From NCBI GenBank assembly GCA_963969595.1, contig OZ018408.1, forward strand, positions 43,897,022 to 43,961,021: a stretch of DNA of 64,000 bases, written 5' to 3'. Below, piece after piece: positions 58,514 to 64,000 of the stretch. Both the position numbers and the translations under genes were made by a program. How positions within the stretch are numbered: the first letter of the stretch is position 1; each line of letters starts with the position of its first letter. This DNA is from Neckera pumila (Eukaryota; Streptophyta; Bryopsida; Hypnales; Neckeraceae). Below the pieces are notes generated by a model, which worked only from the letters and a program-made list of their open reading frames with translations, was not told the DNA's origin and ran no database searches.

Positions 58514-59235
58514 CGCACGCCAACTCCAACTCCAAACCAAAACCCACACCAACCACAACTCCAACACTCCCACCCACCACTCGAGCCCTCTCCACTCTGT
58601 TTTGGAATGTCACCACACGTCGCAACTGAAGGGGAAATTCCCAAGCTACAAACAAGCACCAGAACGCCTCCCACTCTCCCCACGCTCAATGAATTTGGTC
58701 GACCATGCGAAAGCCGCAAGCTCTCGGGAAGCAGAGCGCATGGACACTCTCGTGGACGCCGGCGTCGCCTTGCAGGGGGTTGTGTGCCATGGTCTGGACA
58801 AGACCCATCAAAGACAGCATTCAGAGCCTCCTCTGGGACTACGGAAACGCACGGAGCTACAAGAAGCTCCAGGAACACAAGAATTCTCCTCCGAGAGAAG
58901 GGTATCGAAAGGAAAGGTGCTGGTAAGCGACTCAGACGAGGAAGAGTGCAGCATTCTCCTGCCCAGGCTTGGACGGATGGGAATGGTCGGGGATGGACGG
59001 GTACGGACTACCCATGCCGGGGTTTGAACATCTGGACCGAGTCACGACGACCCAGCTGGTCGTTTCGACGGTCCGAAAAGGTTCATTCCCGAATCCCGAG
59101 TCTCGGACTCTCGGACACTCGACCTCAGGGGGTGCCGGGGTTTCCGTAATTCCGTCTTTCCGAGTTTTATTGGTATCGTTATCATAAATTGGTTGGGCCG
59201 GTCAGCCGGTGACCTGTCTATGTTCCTTTTTGGGG

Positions 59236-59312
59236 GTAGGCCAGGCATAAATTGGTCCGGTAGCCCGGGCATAAATTGGTCGGGCGTCCGGGTATAAATT
59301 GGTCGGGCAGAT
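59236..59312. repeat. Short tandem repeat, about 23-bp unit, three copies
   Basis: GGCATAAATTGGTC/GGTATAAATTGGTC recurs three times with GGG and CCG spacers. Copy A has it once (about 39003-39020), so it expanded in copy C. Confidence 0.85.
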
Positions 59313-62060
59313 TTGCAGCCATGTTTTTTTATAAGTTATCTTTTGTTTCACAGATAGCCGTCACGCTTTTACATCCAGAGGGATGGATGAAATATGCGTC
59401 GTACTCCCACTGGCATGACTCGTGATTCCTTCAGGTGTGCATACACTGGAGTGCCCTCAAGGACTTGACTTTCTCCGTGGTTGCCTTGTTCAGTGAATAT
59501 TATTATTGAAAGCCTTTCAAAGTCATAGGCTATCATTCTTTTGTGTGTGATTGTGGTAATTTAGGGCCTCCTTACATGCATTGGTGGGTGGGGAAACTTC
59601 ACGGGGAGTGCTACAGGTGAAAATAGAACTTGCATTTTCATGTGGACCTGGTGGGTGGAGAGGGATACAATAAAAATGCTAGCCTCCACCAATGAGTTTG
59701 CCCACCGATTTGGTTGAAATAAGAACTCCTCCTTTTCCACTTGCCCACCCCGGCAAGACAATTGGTGAAACGAATTATGTCCTGGGTTTTTTTTCACACT
59801 AGGCTGGCATGTAAGCCCGCCCTTATAGCTGGGGTTGCCTCTTCAACAATTTTGTTGCACACAATGCATCAAAGATTGCTTACCCCCCAAAAAAGCTCTA
59901 GGAAAACATAAATGTTGAAAAAACATAATTAGAGATGAGTAGTTGCTATCTTTTTATTTGATGAAAAAAACTAACTGATGAAGATGTCTTTTTTCAACAA
60001 CTGAAGGTATGAGGGGTATGGCTTTGGCTGAGACTTGCACATCTTGTACTGTGCATCTGTCAAGAGTTCCTTAAAGTAGGACAACTTTAGAGATTCATAG
60101 GAGTTGACGCGATGCAACCAGTGTAAAGCTAGTACAACGTTTGTCTTCACGTAGGCATTCTCTATGGACTTGTTGCACAATTGAACTAGACATCAGCAAT
60201 GAATGATCCAAAGATAATGAATCTCGAAATTGGAATGATCAGAATTTAATAAAAATGAAAGATTTCAAAACAAGAAGTAACCTGTTCACGCCATGAGTTC
60301 ATAGCATTCACGAGGACGCAAGTAGATCCCTTGGTTTCTTCCGAGCTAGGAGTTTGTAGCAATTTAGATGTTTCATCCATTGCAAAAGGAGGAAGTTTAT
60401 CACCAAGTATTCATTAAATAATTTTGTAGCTTTTGAGAGATAAAAAGAATCACTCAATAACAACAGTCCTTTGTGCTAAAATACCACTTCGGAAACTTGG
60501 GTGTCTTCAGCTGCGTTGGACTCGGCCACTCTTTTTAGGTCCCACGAAAGTGATGACTCAGTGGACATGAAAACACATGAAAAAGACAGGAATGTAAGTT
60601 AGTCACGCTGCTGTCCGTCCTTGTTCTGGGTATCCAGGGCTCTAAACTTTTAAGAGAATAACTGAATTGAAAATTGTACTTTTGTGGGTACTTTTGTATG
60701 AGCATAGCGGTACGTCTGTCCTCTGCTTGTGTTTGAAAGCGACACTTGGAAAATGGACAGTTCAATCTGAACTGTGCTGGTGATTTTGACCTGTTGCAGT
60801 GTTGCAGTTTAGGGAAGAAGTCTCCATGGCTTCCCAATGGTGACGGCACATCCGATCATGGCGTATTGGTATTGACGTTCTGATGTTGACCGGTTTAGTA
60901 GTTTTCAGAAGTTCAAAGGGGTCCTTTGTCCAATTTTCTTGGAATTTTTACCTAGAAATGCAATGCTTATCGCTGATTCTTTTCTGGTGATATGAAATTG
61001 GGCCTCATCTGAACCATGTTTGAATCATATTTTTCGCACTGTGGTCAATTGAATTGGTCATTCTGAAACCATGAGTCTTTGGTGTGCAGTTTTGAGAAGT
61101 TAATATGGGACTTTCTTCAGTCCAGTTTTATTATTAAATGAATCAGCACATGCAATGTTTGCTGATCCTGGTGATAGGAAAATTGGCTCCACCTTTGCCA
61201 TATTTTTCGCCATATGATTCATTGACGGAGTCGACTATTTTGAATGTATGAATCCTTGATCGTTTAGGGTTAAGCATTAGTGATCACCAGAGCCCACTTA
61301 TGTCAATACCTGTTGAAGGTTAAGCGGATAGAGGATTGTTGTTGCTACAGCTTAGGCACTATTCAAAAGCGATTCAGAGTTAACACATTAAATTTTACAT
61401 TTGAAAATGTCACACACGTAAAAATGACTTCTCCTGAGTGATGAATTGTAGGAATGGGAGATTTTCCAACATGATTGGTGGTTGACGAGGGTGAGGCAGT
61501 TCATGTGACTCTAACCCCAACTGATGCATTGGCGACTATTGGTATGTACAGAATAAGAACTCATTCCGAGTCTTGAATTTGATGAAGAAACTGCATTTCG
61601 AATGTCTAACACTGAAGCTGCATACCTGTTGGATTGGATCAAAAAGTGGGGGTTGCAGCAGCTGCTGCAAGTAAACAATCCGGGGCTCCGGTCACATTGA
61701 AAAATTTCATAGCCGTTTGTATTGTAAGTTTGTAACTGAACTTCTACAATTACTATCTCTTGATTGCCAGGATATTCCTTTCCTGCTGCTTAGAATTCAG
61801 TGGCTTGCGGTATTTTACTTGGCGTGATGATGTAAGAATACCATTCAAAGTGCTAGTCTTGCCTTTCTCTTTAGTGGTTGAAACTTGCTAGAAGTTTTGG
61901 GTGCACGTGACCCTTCTTGAATGTTGGCAGTGTACAAGCATTAGTAGCTGTAATCATGTAAGGCGCATGTGGTCTATCACAAAAATTTGGGGATGACTTT
62001 GTAATGAACCTTCTGATTAACCTCTCTGTACTTGTATGGTTTTTTGTCATTTGAGTTGAC

Positions 62061-63950
62061 TCTTTCACAACACAGCATTACTCCCCGAGTGTCCAAATGG
62101 CGTAAAACTGATTGATTTCATATGTACAGGAGTAGAATAGATTATTTAGGATTGCTTTAATGTTGATTGAAGTTTTGGCGAGTATTTGTAGACGCTGCAC
62201 CACTTTCATATGTTGTTGGAACTGACCCTTGCTGAACTTGGTTCTGTACCTAGTTTAAAGTAGAAATGAAAGATAGCACTATCCTCTAATACATTCTGAA
62301 TCCGGATACCTTCTCATTTGCGCACCTCAGAGATTCTCTCTCCAACAACATCAATTAGGATCTTTAGTCATAGCCAAGCAGCAACACTTTGTTGCCCCAA
62401 GTGTCGCTGCTGAGGTTGCTATCTAGTTCTTAGTTCTGCAGAAGGATTAAAACTGCGGAAAGCAAGTGTGAAGTTGAAGTTTCCTATGAAATAAAGACGA
62501 CGACCAAGTTACTCACGTTTCCTGTTTGCCGAATTCTTTTGTACAGAGGGGACACAATTTCTTCAGCATTACCGTTGCCTCTGCTTCTATCAAAACATGA
62601 AATCTTAGGAAGGCAATCAAAGGTCCTCTAGAATGCCGTTCTGTTTCCAGGTAAACTTATCCAATACCTCGAAGAGCAGTCCACTGAACACATTGTCGCC
62701 AGGATACTACCAACTCGGCCCTGAGTTAACGAAACTACTCCGGCCAAATTCCACGTTGATGACTTTCTTCACGGATTGCAGCCCTCCAGATTGTTTGAAA
62801 AACTAGTTCCGAAACACAAAACCTGAAAACTCTGGTTTGATCATGCGATAGATTTTCAACTAAAGCAATGTTTTGCAGCAACAACCAGCACTCTTCAAGA
62901 GTGGTCAAAAAAATTTATAGGTCAGGAGATATGTGCCCCGCCCTGATTGTGAAAGCTACTGAATGATGAGAGTATACACCTCCAATTGTTATACTGACTA
63001 TGCTAGGGCTGTGAGAAAACCTCCCTTGTCTGTGAGTCACATGAATAGTGACCAAAGTAGCTTGCCTTTAATGAATGTTCAAACTAAAATGAAACTATGT
63101 TGTCAGCCTGATTATTTACACTAACGTTTTGAACCATGAAAGATGATGTGACCTGCAACGCTAATTACAGGAACCAGTGCACAGGTGTCTTCTATATCTC
63201 ACTGACAAGACAACTCGGTATGTCCTTGCCGTCGGAGTTGCATCTAATCATACAATGGGTATTCAACCGAATTCAAAATTTTCTGTATGCAAGCAATGCC
63301 TGTGTATCATTATTGTGATCGCCATGAAAATTGCAGATAGAATAGAGCCCTGTTGTGCATCCTCTCAGGCCACCGGCCCCAATCTGAAACAAGGAACAAG
63401 ATAAAAAGAAGTGAGTCAAATCTGTAATCAACGAAGTTCGACATGACTCTCTACAAGCATCCATGTGAACTAACACAAAGAGCCCAAGAAATGGAAGCGA
63501 AACCACTGCAAATCATTGAAGTATATACACCTTGAATATCACATAAGCTCCAAAGATGTTTGCATATAAATGTGATAATAAGGATTTTGGCTTCTAGACC
63601 ATCCTTATAGACTCCCTACAGTTCCAAGTACTTTAACCTCGAAGTGCTCCAATTTGGAGGTCGATAGTTGATTATTGTAAATTCAAACAAATCTCTATAT
63701 TGTTCAAAAATATAGGGTATGTTATTTGCTTTCTATTATTACATTTTGAAACCTTTGGAGCTTCCTAAATAGTTTAATTTAAATCCTACAGAACAGGAAT
63801 TCAGTCAATTTTGACCAATTGGGTGTCACTTTTTACGCACAACACTATCGTTGAAAAAATATCACAAAACTCCATTGATAATCACCTAGCATTTGGGGCG
63901 CCTAAGCTGTGACATTAAAATTAAAAAGTGGTCCAGGTGAATATACATAC
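62061..63950. other. Right-flank DNA, possibly intronic to a minus-strand gene
   Basis: Beyond the duplication the sequence is unique within the window. On the minus strand there is a plausible acceptor CTTGTTTCAG (about 63381-63390) followed by coding-looking IGAGGLRGCTTG, but it does not join in phase with the exon at the window edge. No gene is called with confidence. Confidence 0.35.
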
Positions 63951-64000
63951 CTGTCAGCAAGTGTTGCAGAAGTCTCCTCAAAAAGCTCTTCCAAGGCGGG
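63951..64000 (-). CDS. Partial exon at the window edge
   Basis: On the minus strand the last 50 bases read ALEELFEETSATLAD in one open frame and end at a good donor (CTGACAG|GTATGT). The upstream part lies outside the window and the family cannot be named. Confidence 0.35.

Larger units (their letters stand above)
54840..62060. repeat. Segmental duplication, copy C
   Basis: Collinear with copy A (34540-44660) and largely free of the MITEs and inverted-repeat elements found there, so it is the best guide to the ancestral arrangement. It includes the intact AP2/ERF-like gene. In the outer half (about 59.4-62.06 kb) I see no gene: frames that look open in copy A are broken here. Confidence 0.85.

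Overview
The window looks like nuclear DNA of a land plant. Supporting signs are an AT-rich, gene-poor landscape, many GT-AG introns of roughly 70-500 bp (a 22-exon CTP synthase), a telo-box upstream of a housekeeping gene, degenerate AP2/ERF-type transcription factor genes, and transposon ends of plant type (CACTAGTAG CACTA termini, TTA-flanked GAGCATC MITEs, TA-flanked CAGTAGAAC MITEs). I cannot name the species. Gene structure and a lineage-specific AP2 family would fit a non-seed plant, but that is a guess.

Layout. 1-10.1 kb is gene-free and repeat-rich. A 139-bp tandem repeat there has one unit split by a 2.3-kb CACTA element and a 0.92-kb element inserted at TTAA. 10.8-11.4 kb may hold a small two-exon gene of unknown function. 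13.0-19.4 kb is a complete CTP synthase gene (594 aa, all 22 exons in phase). 19.4-29.8 kb is intergenic, with a Harbinger-like MITE, a 3.1-kb TTAA-flanked element carrying a nested gene-like insert, and a near-perfect 132-bp CACTA hairpin. 29.9-31.2 kb is a two-exon gene with a degenerate AP2/ERF domain. 32.5-33.2 kb is an intronless TMEM147 gene.

From 34.5 kb to 62 kb the window is dominated by a segmental duplication. Copy A (34.5-44.7 kb) and copy C (54.8-62.1 kb) each carry a minus-strand, five-exon AP2/ERF-like gene with the same intron phases and a 23-nt microexon. Copy B (49.6-52.5 kb) carries a wrecked pseudogene. The A gene is frameshifted in exon 4, so its conserved C-terminal motif is out of frame; the C gene is intact (447 aa). 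Between B and C lies a frameshifted gene of unknown family. Comparing the copies gives insertion-free sites that date and delimit several transposons.

How the parts relate. CTP synthase and TMEM147 are housekeeping genes with no functional link visible here. The AP2/ERF-like genes form a locally expanded, rapidly changing family with acidic, Glu/Asp-rich tails, and are the most novel protein-coding content. The other striking content is a set of TTAA-target elements with CCCCTAAAG-type ends, supported by two insertion-free sites in the window.
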